Below, piece by piece: positions 1-12,100 of a DNA stretch of 56,482 bases; position 1 is the stretch's first letter, and every line of letters begins with the position of its first letter. The notes beneath the pieces were generated by a model that was not told the DNA's origin, searched no databases, and saw only the letters and a program-made list of their open reading frames with translations. The position numbers and the translations under genes are program-made. Source of the DNA: an uncultured Slackia sp. (GTDB taxonomy: Bacteria > Actinomycetota > Coriobacteriia > Coriobacteriales > Eggerthellaceae); assembly GCF_934630525.1 (NCBI RefSeq), contig NZ_CAKTVX010000012.1:1-56482 (forward strand). The letters run 5' to 3'.

Positions 1-93
1 GATTCCTTCCCATTCTGGCTGGATTAGCGTGAGGGGAACATGCGTTCTATCGAGACACACTTTTTGTCCTATAAGCCAAAATTGAGGCTGCAA

Positions 94-127
94 AAACCCA
101 GCCGAATTCATTCTGCTGGGTTTTTTT
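94..127 (+). terminator. Rho-independent terminator
   Basis: AAACCCAGC (94-102) pairs with GCTGGGTTT (115-123), followed by a T run to 127. It presumably ends a + strand gene lying before the window and insulates the surface-protein locus. Confidence 0.85.
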
Positions 128-242
128 GACTTAAAACAAAGCAAAGACCTTAAATAAATAAGCTAACGTTTCATAATTTTTTTCCTATATTAGCTCGGTA
201 CTCCCACGTCAGAAAATCTCAATAATATTAGGACTCGTAAAT

Positions 243-276
243 TTATCTGCAATAATAGGTCGGGGGGGGGTATACT
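243..276 (+). promoter_or_regulatory. Candidate phase-variable promoter with a G9 spacer
   Basis: Nine consecutive G bases (262-270) abut a good -10 hexamer TATACT (271-276). At the usual 17-nt distance the -35 position is poor (TGCAAT, 248-253). A better T-rich hexamer, TTATCT (243-248), lies 22 nt upstream of the -10 box. Slippage in the G tract would change this spacing and so promoter strength. The downstream gene encodes a surface protein, the usual target of such switches. The -10 assignment is by eye. Confidence 0.5.
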
Positions 277-421
277 CAGAGATATATGGAAACTTTATGA
301 TACCAGTGTAGGAAATTGACCAACGTAAAGAAGTATGGATGAGGGGTGACTATCGTAAATAGGGCGAATACCGTTCGCGTACCAATTTGCAGATTAAACG
401 TATGACACACAGGGGGAACGC

Positions 422-2461
422 ATGAAGAAAACCGATACGTCGCTCAATAAAAAAGCGGTGAGCGTAGTCGCGGCTGGCGCTTTGGCGCTTTCGCTTACGC
501 CGGCGATCGCTTTCGCTGACGCTGATGAGGCGAGCCAGGGTGGTGTGGCAGCGCAGCAGGCCAATGCGGCGGCAAGCGCTGAAGATTCTTCTGTCGATCC
601 TGCTGCTGATGAAAGCGTTAATTCTACTAGCGATGCGAATGATGCGTCCGACACCGAAGCGGCACCTCAAGCGGAAGTTGCCGCTGCGGCTGCGACTGCC
701 GCCGAACCCAAGGTTGCCAAAGCTGGAGCCGAGGCCGCTGAATTTAACGGCATCAAGTATGCGTCTTTCGATGAGGCGCTCGCTGTTGCCAAAAACACGA
801 ACGGCGCAACCATTAAGCTCCTCGCCGACGCCGAAACCGCCGGTCTTAACCTTGATAAGGATCTCACCATCGATGGCGATGGTCACGCCTTGAAATTCAC
901 CGACAAGGGCATCGCCCTTTGGGGCCATGCGCTCGTGCTCAAGAACGTCAATGCCAGCATGGCCGGTATTGGTTCCACCCCGTATACCGCCGAGTGGAAT
1001 TGGCAGTCTGTGTGCGCAAGCAAGGGCGCATCCCTTACGCTCGATGGCGCTGCGCTTACCATGGACGGCGCGGGGACCGCTAGCAAAACGCATGCAATTT
1101 ACTTCTGCAGCAACAACAAGCTCAACCTCAAAAACGCTTCGACGCTCACCATCAAGAATTACAGCCAGGACGCCCTTGAGTGGGATGGCGGCGACGGTGG
1201 CTACAACGTGAACATCGAAGGCGGTTCTACCTTCGTCTCCGACCACAACCGTTCCGGTTTCACGGGTTCGTTCTACGCCACCGTTGATTCGTCTACGGTA
1301 AAGGTGATCAACAGCACGGGCAATGGCTCGAACGGTACGTACTACACCATCAAGAATAACTCTGACGTCACGTTCGAGAACAGCGGCAATTGGGGTATTT
1401 CCGCTTGGCGAATCGATATGAGCAACGGCTCGAAGCTTCATGCGAACAACAACGGGTACAGTGGTGTTTGGACGCGCGTCCTTAACGTCGATTCCTCCTG
1501 CACTGTGGACGTAGAAGGCAACGGCGCAAAGGGATTTGCCGCAAAGACTAATGGTGGTATTTTCTTCCAAGGCAATGGAAAGATTGCCAGCGTGATTGAG
1601 AAGGGCGCAAATGTCATCATCGAAAATAACGCCGGTTCTGGTATTTACACTGCTCAAAAGGCGTGCAATCTGACTATCGGTTCTGCGACCATCATCAACA
1701 ACGGCACCGGCGTCTGCAATGAAGACGGAATCGGAGCCGATATGGGTGGCGGTGTCTACAACGTGGGTACCATGAAGCTCGATCCGTCGGTTGTTATTTA
1801 CAACAACCACGCCAAGAATGCAGGCGATGATATCTACGGCACTGGCGTTACCGAATTTGGCAATGTCGGTAACGATTGGGTGCTCGACGACTGCAATCAT
1901 GCGATCGACGGTTGGTATGTTGATGGGGCGAGCTCTCGCTGGTCTGCCCATGGCGAGACTAAGCATGTAGAGGCTGCGCAGTCCGGCACATACGAAGCGA
2001 CTGCGGAAGCCCCTGTTGCATTCAAAGCAGCCCATGGCTTGCTGAGTGTCGATTACCAATATGTCGGTGACGCTCCCGAGGGCGCCGTTCTTCCAGATGC
2101 CGACGCTGACCTTGAAGTCGGTACCACCTATACCGCTAAGGAGCAGCAGCCTGTCGATGGCTGGACGTTCGATGGTTGGTATACCGACGAAGACTGCACT
2201 GCTAAATGGAATGATGGCGCCGAGCTTGCAACTTCCATGACGCTGTTCGGCAAATGGACCAAGAATGCGGATCCCGTTGTGCCTGCCGAGCCTACTCAGC
2301 CTGCTGACCAGCAGAGCACCGATCAGAAGAAGGCCGACAAGCCTGCGAAGTTCGCAAAAACGAACGATACTTCTGCTGCTTTTGGCTTTGGAGCCGCCGG
2401 TGCAGCAATCGCGGCATCTGCTGCAGCATTCGCAGCTCGTCGTTTGGCTCGCCGTAAGTAG
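422..2461 (+). CDS. Secreted, probably wall-anchored beta-helix surface protein with InlB-type repeat
   Basis: The 679-residue product starts at an ATG preceded by AGGGGGAA. It has a Sec signal peptide (KK-rich start, hydrophobic core, cleavage after AFA near residue 32). An Ala/Glu/Asp-rich linker follows to about residue 100. A long Asn/Gly-rich region (about 110-530) shows short beta-strand repeats typical of parallel beta-helix (pectin-lyase-like) folds. An InlB_B/Listeria-Bacteroides-type repeat lies at about 545-620 (DGWTFDGWYTDEDC). The last 36 residues start with FAKTNDTS, then a hydrophobic Ala-rich stretch and RRLARRK. This resembles a sortase sorting signal but lacks LPXTG. The likely role is adhesion or glycan interaction at the cell surface, and the ligand is unknown. 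It is separated from the next gene by a strong terminator, so it is probably monocistronic and driven by the G9 promoter. Confidence 0.85.
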   Translation: MKKTDTSLNKKAVSVVAAGALALSLTPAIAFADADEASQGGVAAQQANAAASAEDSSVDPAADESVNSTSDANDASDTEAAPQAEVAAAAATAAEPKVAKAGAEAAEFNGIKYASFDEALAVAKNTNGATIKLLADAETAGLNLDKDLTIDGDGHALKFTDKGIALWGHALVLKNVNASMAGIGSTPYTAEWNWQSVCASKGASLTLDGAALTMDGAGTASKTHAIYFCSNNKLNLKNASTLTIKNYSQDALEWDGGDGGYNVNIEGGSTFVSDHNRSGFTGSFYATVDSSTVKVINSTGNGSNGTYYTIKNNSDVTFENSGNWGISAWRIDMSNGSKLHANNNGYSGVWTRVLNVDSSCTVDVEGNGAKGFAAKTNGGIFFQGNGKIASVIEKGANVIIENNAGSGIYTAQKACNLTIGSATIINNGTGVCNEDGIGADMGGGVYNVGTMKLDPSVVIYNNHAKNAGDDIYGTGVTEFGNVGNDWVLDDCNHAIDGWYVDGASSRWSAHGETKHVEAAQSGTYEATAEAPVAFKAAHGLLSVDYQYVGDAPEGAVLPDADADLEVGTTYTAKEQQPVDGWTFDGWYTDEDCTAKWNDGAELATSMTLFGKWTKNADPVVPAEPTQPADQQSTDQKKADKPAKFAKTNDTSAAFGFGAAGAAIAASAAAFAARRLARRK

Positions 2462-3158
2462 CATGGAGCAAAGTTGCGCGTCGAACGCGAAGTGGCGTTT
2501 GGAGTGGCAGCGTAAATGAAATAAATGCTACTGAAGGGAATGGTTCGAACGGCTCGAAAAGGCCGCAGGCGAACATCCTGAAAGCGGAAGAAGCAAAAGA
2601 GAATAATGTGTCGAGGAGGAACGGTATCGCTGTTCCTCCTCTTTTTATGCCCGAAAGACTTTGCGGAATCGGGGTCCGTTCTCCTATAGAAAGAAAACGA
2701 ATGTGGCAAACAGGTGTCACCAATGCCGCATCTAGCCGCCCCGCGTTTTCGCTCGTTATCGCGTCATGGCTATTCTGATTCTCCGCCACACAAGTATCCC
2801 CATGAAGAACCATAGCGCGTTGAATCATACGAAGGGGGAGTGACATCGTGTCAAAATTCAATTTGTTGCGCAACTTCTGAGCAGTTCTCCCCAAAGCCGC
2901 AAATCTATGGGTTTTTATTGGGCGTGACGGCCGTTAAACGGGCAAAACAGGGTGTGGAAGTGGCCTTATACCCCATCTTTTACCGTAAAAATAAAACGAG
3001 TCCGCGTTCAAGTGATAAAATCACAGGTTGAGGAGCTATCTTTGATACCCCTGGTTCACTTTCTTTTAGGAACTATTCTTATTTTAGTATCGCAAAGGAG
3101 CTGCTCAACCATAAGAAGGCAACCGATTGAAGGTTAATACGGTTGATGGGGGACGGAA
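2462..3158. other. Intergenic region, ~700 bp, before the giant surface gene
   Basis: It contains the terminator of the preceding gene (2613-2646) and no supportable gene. GTGATAAAATCAC (3012-3024) is a perfect dyad that resembles a CRP/FNR-type site. A possible -10 box TAGTAT lies at 3085-3090. The start codon of the next gene is preceded by GGGGGAC. Nothing else is recognised between 2650 and 3000. Confidence 0.5.
2613..2646 (+). terminator. Rho-independent terminator
   Basis: GAGGAGGAAC (2613-2622) pairs with GTTCCTCCTC (2632-2641) and is followed by five T. It ends the first surface-protein transcript. Confidence 0.9.
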
Positions 3159-6100
3159 ATGACTGAAAGAATGAGGAAAAAGACAAGAAGAGAAAGTGTG
3201 GCAGACCGCTACTCTTTTGGACACAAAGCCCTTTCGGTAGTGCTCTCGGTAGTGCTGCTGGGCTTCGGTTGGCCGGCGGTGAACCCGTCGGAGACTTTCG
3301 CGAGCGATGAATCGGCGCAGGCCGATCAGGTGCAAGCCGAAGTTGCGCAACCTGAAGAGACTCAAGCCCAGGAAGAGGCGGCAGACGATTCTTCCGCAAT
3401 GGCTTTGGCGACTGTCGATGAGGCCGCCCCGGTTGTGGCTTCCGACGAGCAGGCTGTTGCTGAGCCGGCGGCTGATGAGCCGGCAGCGGCATCGGCGCCG
3501 AGCGTTTCCGGTGAGGAAAAGGCTTCTGCTGCGGAAGATGCTGTGGAAGAGGATTCCGCGGTAGACAACCAAGGCTCTTCGCAGGCGGCTGCCGCCCAGG
3601 CGAAAACTGAATACGACATTTCGCTTGTGCTGAAAAACGCCTCGATCAAGAAGGCCGACGGCACCGATGAACTCGTGAGCTTGCCCGCCACGAAGGTCGC
3701 GGTTTCCGCCGATAAAAATTTCAAATTCACAGTTGTGCCCGATTCTGCTTACAAGCTGAATCGCGTGCTCGTAAACGTTGATGGTCAGGAATCCCCCCTT
3801 ACCCCTGACGCTGATGGCGTTTACGTTGTTGCATCGAACGATATCGCCAAGGGCGCAACGTTGACCGTTGAGGCCAACTCTGCTCCTGGAAACGTTGGCA
3901 CCGTGCTTGGCGGAGTGCTTGGCGGTGGCGCTGCTGCTGCGAGCGATGTGAGCGGTAGCGCTGGGGAAACTACCATCGCCAAGGTTGGCGATAAGGTGAC
4001 CCTGAATGGCACTTCCAACAACAATTGTAGCTATGCAGGAAAATGGACCGTTAAGAAAAATGGTGAAACTACCAGCGCTGGCACCGTTAAAGGAAACGGA
4101 AACAACGTTACGGCGGAATTTTCCGAGGCTGGAACGTTCACGGTCGAACATACATACTGCGAAGCCACTCATTTTCTTGGCTTCGGTGATCACACCGTGA
4201 AAACCGAGACGTTTACCGTCGAAGTTCAGCCCGCCACGCCCGCTCAGTCTATCTCTATTTCCGGTAGCGATACCGTTACGCAGTTCTCAGACACTCAGCT
4301 GACGGCAACGGTTGATCCCGCAGAAGCTACAGGAACGTATACATGGTCCTCGTCTAATGAAGACATCCTGACGGTTGACAACAGCGGTAACGTTACGGGC
4401 GTTCGCCAAGGAACGGCAACGGTCACGGTTTCATTCAGGAGCGCCGCCGATGGTTCGGTGATTTCTGCGTCTAAAGATGTGACGGTTACCGCAACGGAAG
4501 AAGCAACTGACCAAGCGCTCGTTTACTACCTGGTCGACCCCACCAAAGACGCCAACTCGAACGACTCAGGCAACTGGGGAGCAACATCGCTTGGCACCGC
4601 AATGGTGAATACCACCGGTGCTACGTGGACGGGTGGCAAGAATTGCTTCGATAACGTGGATCAGCGCGTTGTTTCGTGGCCCAATGGCACCAACGTTGTG
4701 CCGAGGGGCTCTGACGCTTGGAATGAAATCTTCAATAACTATAGGACGACCATCCAGGCCCAGCTTCCGGGCGTTACCTTTACTAAGGATGATGTAGAAG
4801 AGATCGCTCTTGTTCCCGCAAAAATCTCGAAGAACAACGGGACTAATCCCGACATGCATCTTGACTGCAACGTCTCCATCAAATGCAAGAACGTTTCGCT
4901 CGTGAAGTACTACCTGCGTGATGCGGGCAGCACGCAGTTTGAGCAAAAGGGAGCTAAAAACTACATTTCTGGTAACACCACGGAGCCTTCCGATGTGATG
5001 AATGAGCAGTTCCCTGAAACCAAGACGGTTGATGGCGTAACCTACACCTTCTCTGGCTGGTATTTGGATCAAAGCTTCACGCAGCCTGCAACGTTCCCGT
5101 ATAAGGTTAACAGCTCTACGAACTTCTATGCTAAGTACGTGGGCGGTTTCCAAGTTACCTATGACCTTGCTGGCGGTTCATGGAACAACTCCGACGCAAC
5201 CACATATATTGCCCAGGAAGGTTCGACGCAAACGGTGAAGAGCGAGCCCACTCGCGAGGGATACAAATTCACTGGTTGGACCATCGAGGACCTGCCCGAT
5301 ACCACCGCGCTTAAGAGCGGCGATGCCTTCGCTATGCCCGCAGGCAATGTAACCATCACGGCAAACTGGCAAGAGCTTCTTTCCTACCAGGTTAAATATC
5401 TTGAAAAAGATACCAAAGAACAGCTCGTCGACCCGGATACTCGATATGGCGATCAAGGTGAGACGGTTTCCGCAGATGCGAAGGCCATTGACGGCTATCA
5501 CCTTGCGGATGGATGCCTCGGCCATATTGAGAAAACCCTCGAAAGCGGCAATAACGATATCATCTTCTGGTACGAGAAGGATTCCGTTGAATATACGGTG
5601 AACTACTACCTGAATGGTACCGAACAAAAGGTTGCTGACTCTGAAACGAAGAGTGCTCCTTGGGGTACCCAGGTAAAGGCGTCTGATCTTACGAAGGTTA
5701 TTAACGGGTATACCGCCGTGCCCAACCAAGATGCGACCATCACCGTTAATCGCGATGGCAGCAATTCCATCAATGTGTACTACTACCAGAACGTTTCCCT
5801 CGAAGCCAATTCTGCAGAAGTGACCTATAACGGAAAAGACCAGAGTGTTTCTGGCTTTACCGGTGCGCCTGAAGGCGCTGATTTCTCCGACATTACCGTC
5901 GGCGCAAACGGCACCGATGCGGATACGTACCCTGCTCAATTTGCAGACGGCACCGTTGGTACCATTGACAAAACTGGGAAATATATTGTTGCAAGCGTCG
6001 AGAATGGCTCACTTGTAATCGGCAAGGCTGAGGTCACCCTGAAGTCCGCCGACTTGAGCAAGAAATACGATGGTACCGCGCTCGAAAACGGCGGCACCGC

Positions 6101-9100
6101 GCTCGAAACCGAATCCGGCTTCGCCGAGGGCGAGGGCGCGACGTACGAGTTCACGGGCTCCCAGACCCTCGTCGGATCTTCGGCCAACGCGTTCGCCTAC
6201 ACGCTGAACGAGGGCACCAAGGCCGATAACTACATTATTACCAAGAACGAAGGCACGCTGACCGTTGCCGACCGTGATGAGGCTGAAAAGTACGAGATTA
6301 CGGTGACCGCCAATTCCGCGACGAAGACCTACGACGGAACCGAAAAGACCGCCTCTGGCGTGACCGGCACTACGTTTGCCAACGACAAGGGCGCTCAGTT
6401 CACTGTCGAGGGCCTTAGCGCAAGCGTGTCTGGAACAGATGCGGGCGAGTATGCGAACGAGGTTAGCGGCACCCCTGTCGTTAAGGATGCAGCAGGCAAC
6501 GATGTGACCTCCCAGTTCAAGGTTAAGACGGTTAACGGCGAGCTCACCATCGACAAACGCGCCGTGACCATTAAGCCCAAGAATGCTACCAAGGCCTACG
6601 ACGGCAAGCCTCTTAAGGCTACCGAGTGGGAGATTGTATCGGGTTCGTTCGTCGATGGCCAGAGCATCGCCGACCCGCAATACGACGGCTCTCAGACCGT
6701 GCCCGGATCCAGCGAAAGCTCGATTACGAAGTGGGGCTATGCCGAGGGTACCAACGCCGCCAATTACAACATCACTGCAGCGAAGGGGTCGCTGACTGTT
6801 ACCGACCGCGCTGACGGTGAGAAATACAAGATTACGGTGAAGGCTCATTCCGCCGAATCAACCTACGACGGCAACGAGCATGCGGTCGAAGGTTTCGAGA
6901 CCATCGAGTTCACGGTTGACGGCAATAAATACACCGTGTCGGGCCTTAGCGCGAGCGTGTCTGGAACCGATGCGGGTACCTATCCCAACAACGTTACCGG
7001 CACGGCCAAGGTTACTGACGCTGCGGGCAACGACGTGACCTCCCAGTTCTCCGTGACCACTGAGAACGGCTCGTTGCTAATCAAGAAAGCTCCGGCTACT
7101 ATTGCGCCTAAAGACGCGACCAAGGCCTACGACGGCACCGATCTCAAGGCGAGCGAATTCACAACTACTGGCTTCGTGGAGGGTCAGGGCGTCAAGAGCG
7201 CCAGCTTTACTGGCTCCCAGCTGAATGTGGGTAAGAGCGAGAGTGGCATCGATGGCTACGTTCTCGCCGATGGAACGAACGCCAATAATTATGAAATAAC
7301 GAAGGGAACGGGTACCCTCGAGGTAACTCCGGTCAGCGATGAAGTGACCGTTACCATTACGGGCAACTCCGCGACCCTGAAATACGATGGAACTGAGCAG
7401 TCCGTGACGGGCTATACCGTTGCATACTCCAATGGCCTGTATACCGCCAATGACTTCGCTTTCGCTGGCGAAGCCGTTGCCAAAGGCACGAACGTCGGTG
7501 CCTACGATATGGGCCTCGAAGCCGACCAGTTCTCCAATACGAGCGCGAACTTCTCGAATGTGAAGTTCGTGGTTGAAAACGACGGCTCGTTGACCATTTC
7601 TCCGCGAGAGATTGTTCTGACATCCGATTCTGCCGAGAAGAGCTATGACGGAACTGCGCTTACGAAAAACGAGCAGTCCAATGTGAAGGTGTCTGGTGAC
7701 GGCTTCGTTGCTGGCGAGGGTGCGAGCTTTGACATTACTGGTTCTCAGACGAATGCTGGGTCGAGCAAGAATACGTTCAAGTACACCCTGAACGAGGGCA
7801 CGCAATCTGCTAACTACGTGATCGCGCAGCTCGAGGGCGACTTGACGGTCAATGCCATTACCTCGCCCGTCGTTGTTGCTATTGTTGGCAACACCACGCA
7901 AGCAACCTATGACGGTGAAGAGCATACGGCCGAGGGCTACACCTTCGCTTCGGATAATAAGCTGTACACGCAGGACAAGGTGAACTTCTCTGGCGAAGCG
8001 AAGGCTAATCGCACCGATGCCGGTACGACCGCCATGGGTCTGGAGGGCCAATTCACCAACGCCGATGCGACCAACTTCAAAAACGTGACCTTTAAGGTGA
8101 CCGACGGCTTTGTTCAGGTCGATAAGGCACAAGTGACCCTTAAATCCGCCGATTTGAACAAGAAGTACGACGGTACCGCACTCAAGAACGGCGGCACCGC
8201 GCTCGAGACCGAGTCCGGCTTCGCCAAGGGCGAGGGCGCGACGTACACGTTCACGGGTTCCCAGACCGTCGTCGGATCTTCGCCCAACGCGTTCACCTAC
8301 ACGCTGAACGAGGGCACCAAGGCCGATAACTACAACATTATGAAGTCCGAGGGCACGCTGACCGTTACCAACCGCGACGCGAAGTACGAAATCGAGGTTG
8401 AGTCGAACTCCGCCGAGTTCACCTACGACGGCAATGAGCATGCGGCCGAGGGCTTCAAGACCCTCGAGTTCACGGTCGATGGCAACAAGTACGCCGTGTC
8501 GGGCCTCAGCGCGAGCGTGGCCAAAACCGATGCGGGCACGTACTCCAACGCCATCACGGGCACACCCAAGGTCGTTGACGCCTCTGGCAACGACGTGACC
8601 GATCAGTTCTCCGTGACCACCAAGAGCGGCTCGCTGGTAATTAAGCAGGCTTCTGTGCATATGAAGTCCGCTTCCGGCGAGTGGGTCTATGACGGCAACG
8701 AGCACGCCAAGCATGAGATGGAATCTGTGACCGGCTTTGCCAAGGGTGAAGGCGCGACATATTCCTATACGGGCGCAATCACGAATGCGGGCACCGTCCA
8801 GAATATGTTCACCTACACACTGAACGAGGGCACCAAGGCCAGCAACTATACGTTTGACGGCCCTGAGTACGGTACTCTTGAGGTGACTCCGGTCAGCGAC
8901 GAGGTGACCGTGACCATCAAGGGCAACACTGCGACCGAGACCTACGATGGCACCGAGAAGACGGTGCGCGATTACGGCTTCGAAGCTTCCAACGGCCTGT
9001 ATGGGGCTGGAGACTTCGCCTTCTCCGGCGATGCTGTCGCCAAGGGCACGAATGTCGGTACCTACAAGATGGGTCTCGATAAGGGCCAGTTCTCCAATAC

Positions 9101-12100
9101 AAGCGCGAACTTCTCGAACGTGACGTTCGTGGTTGAAGATGGCTGGCTCAAGATTGAGGGCGGTGAGATTGACACAAACGACGTCGCTTGGACTACGCAA
9201 GACGTGCAGAAGGTGTATGACGGCAAGCCGCTTTCGGCCTTCGTCGCTCGTGCGACCGATAAACACGGCAATGAGCTCAATGTTGAATACAGCATCGATG
9301 GCGAAGCGTGGACTTCTGACCCGGCCGAGATTAGCCTGACGCATTTCGGCTCCCAGAAGGTGCTGCTTCGCGCCACGGGCTCCAACTACGCTGCTGACCA
9401 ATACGCAACGAGCTCTGAAAATATCGAGATTACCAAGCGTCCTGTCACGTTGACTTCTGCTGGCGCGAACAAGGTGTACGACGGCAAGCCTCTTACCAAT
9501 GACACCGTCACCTCCACTCCGCTTGGCGTGGACGTTGGTTTCCTTGATGGCGAGGGCGTGACTTGCAACGTCACCGGCTCTCAAACGAATGTCGGCGAGA
9601 GCGATAACGAGTTCACGTTCACGTTCAATGAGGGTACGAGCGAAAGCGACTACCTGGTTACGTACGAGTTCGGCAAGTTGATCGTAACCCAGGACGATAC
9701 CGAGGTCGTCGTTACCATCACCGAGCACAGCGGAGCCTTCGAATACGATGGAACCGAGAAGACGGTGAGCGGCTACGACTTCAGCGCTTCCAACGAGCTG
9801 TATAAGAATACCGACTTCGAGTTCACGGGCAACGACTCTGTGAGCGCGACCAACGTCGGCACCTATGACATGGAGCTCAAGTCCGAGGACTTCAAGAACA
9901 CGAACGGCAACTTCTCCAAGGTGACGTTCGTAGTCGTCGACGGCCAGCTCACCATTACTCCGAAGAGCGTTGACCCCGAAGCCGGCAAGGGCATGAGCGT
10001 GGGCAAGCTTCCCAATGTCACGTACAACGGGAAGTCCCAGAAGCAGAAGCCTGAGGTGAAAGACGGCAACACGCTGCTTACGGAGGGTACTGACTACACG
10101 CTCTCGTACAGCAAAGACACGACCAACGTCGGCACCGTGACCGTGACCGTCGAGGGCAAGGGCAACTACGCCGGCGAGGCCGAGGTGACCTATGAAATCA
10201 TGAAGCGCCAGGTGACTCTTGAGTCTGCGAGCGCCTCCAAGGTCTACGATGGCACGCCGCTCACTAAGCCCGAAGTCGCCATGGGTGGCGACGGCTTCGT
10301 CGAAGGCGAAGTGTCTGGTCTTAAGGCGATTGGCGCTGTGACGAATGTGGCCGATGGCGAAGTCGACAACGAAATCGTTTGGGATTGGGCCGAAGGCTTT
10401 GGCGAAGGCAACTATGACATCACCAAGACCGAGGGCAAGCTGAGCATTGAGTCTCAGTCAATCGACCCCAACAATCCGGAATCCTATACCGGTATTAAGG
10501 TTGGCGAGCTGTCCGACCTCGTGTACAACGGCGAAGACCAGCTTCAGGAGCCCACGGTTACCGATGCGAAGGGCAACCTGCTCGTTAAAGATCGCGACTA
10601 CACGCTCGCCTTCGATGGCGATGCCAAGAACGTGACCGAGACTGGTGTTTTCGTGACGGTTTCGGGTATCGGCAACTACAAGGGTGATTTCTCGCGCAGC
10701 TACAAGATTCTTCCGCGTGAAGTGACTGTTGAGTCCGCGAGCGCTTCCAAAGCCTACGACGGCACACCGCTCTTCTCTCATGATGTTGTTGTGACCAGCG
10801 CTGCTGGTTTCGTCGAGGATGACGTGGCAAGCTTGACGGCACCTAATTCCATCACGGAAGTCGGGTCGCTCACGAATGAGATCGTCATCGAGTGGTCGAA
10901 TGACGTTGCGGCTGGTAACTATGTTGTCTCTAAGGAAGAAGGCGTTCTCGAGGTAACTCCCAAATCGGTGACCGCAGAAGGCTTCTCCGTTGAGGATTTG
11001 AACGACGTTACTTACAACGGCCTTGTTCAGCAGCAAGAGCCGACCGTCAAAGACGGCGACAAGACGCTGACGAAGGACAAAGATTACACGCTGTCCTTTA
11101 CCGAGGATGTCACGAATGTCGGCACGGTTCGCGTTACCGTTACGGGCAAGGGCAATTACGCTGGTAGCGTCGATGTGGCCTATCAGATTTTGCCTGCCAA
11201 GCTTATTGTGACCACTCCGTCTGAGTCGATGGTCTACAACGGCAAGCCCCTTACGGCCGAAGGCGGCGTCGAGGGCTTCGTCAACAACGAGACTGCGGTC
11301 TTCGAGACCACTGGCTCCCAGACCGAGGTCGGCGAGAGCGAGAACACCTACGCGATTTACTGGTCGGATGAGGGTACCACTGCCAAGCGCAGCAACTATA
11401 CGGTCGAGGAGCATATCGGTACGCTTACCGTGACTGAATATGCAGATGAAATCGTGGCTGTTGCCAATGATGCGACCATGACCTACGACGGCATGCCGCA
11501 TCGCGCTGAGGTTACCGTGACCGGTGTTCCCGAGGGCTATTCCGTGAAGACGGCCTGGTCTGGCGCGGAAGCAACCGACGTGACTGGTGCCGACGGCTTG
11601 GTCGCCAATGTTGATGAGATCGTTGTCGTGAACGCCGAAGGCAAGGATGTTACGGACAGCCTGAAGATCACCAAGAAGCCTGGCAAATTGGTGATTGAAC
11701 CCAAGGAGCTCACCGTGGTTACGATGGGCGCGAGCAAGCCGTACGATGGCACGCCCCTCACAGCCAACGGCAAAATCGAAGGCTTCGTCAATGGCGAGAC
11801 TGCGGCCTTTGCCGTGATCGGTTCCCAGACCGAGGTCGGTGAATGCACCAACGATTACGCAATCGAGTGGTCCGGCAATGCCAAGCAGGGCAACTACACG
11901 GTCAAGGAAGAGCTGGGCAAGCTCGAAGTGACGAAGAGCCAGGCGGCAATCGTAATCGTGCCGAAAGACGGCAAGAAGACCTACGACGGCACCCCGCTTG
12001 TGAGCGAGGGCGCTGATGCCTATGGCTTGCCTGCCGGGTTTACGTGCGAGGCAACGACCAAGGGTTCTGTTACGAACGTGGGAAGCGCCGTTGCCGAGAT

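Larger units (their letters stand above)
1..421. other. AT-rich intergenic region upstream of the first surface gene
   Basis: No convincing gene is visible. The first ~60 bases could hold the last codons of an upstream + strand gene, since all three frames close by about position 85, but no family can be recognised. A terminator sits at 94-127. From about 130 to 360 the sequence is much richer in A+T than the rest of the window, as expected for a promoter region. It contains a run of nine G bases followed directly by TATACT. The leader from there to the start codon at 422 is about 140 nt. Confidence 0.6.

Noticed and set aside
350..2464. A 704-codon open frame on the minus strand, antisense to the first surface gene
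   Set aside because: It exactly overlaps a gene with a signal peptide, InlB repeat and sorting tail. The minus product has no recognisable domain, no ribosome-binding site and composition expected from codon shadowing.
3159..3300. YSIRK-type signal peptide motif in the giant protein
   Set aside because: The segment RYSFGHKALSVV resembles YSIRK-GS only partly. The Gly/Ser positions do not fit, so only an extended signal peptide is claimed.
7077..9728. An 883-codon open frame on the minus strand, antisense to the MBG repeats
   Set aside because: It is produced by GC-biased codon use in repetitive DNA. It has repetitive low-information sequence and no start signals.
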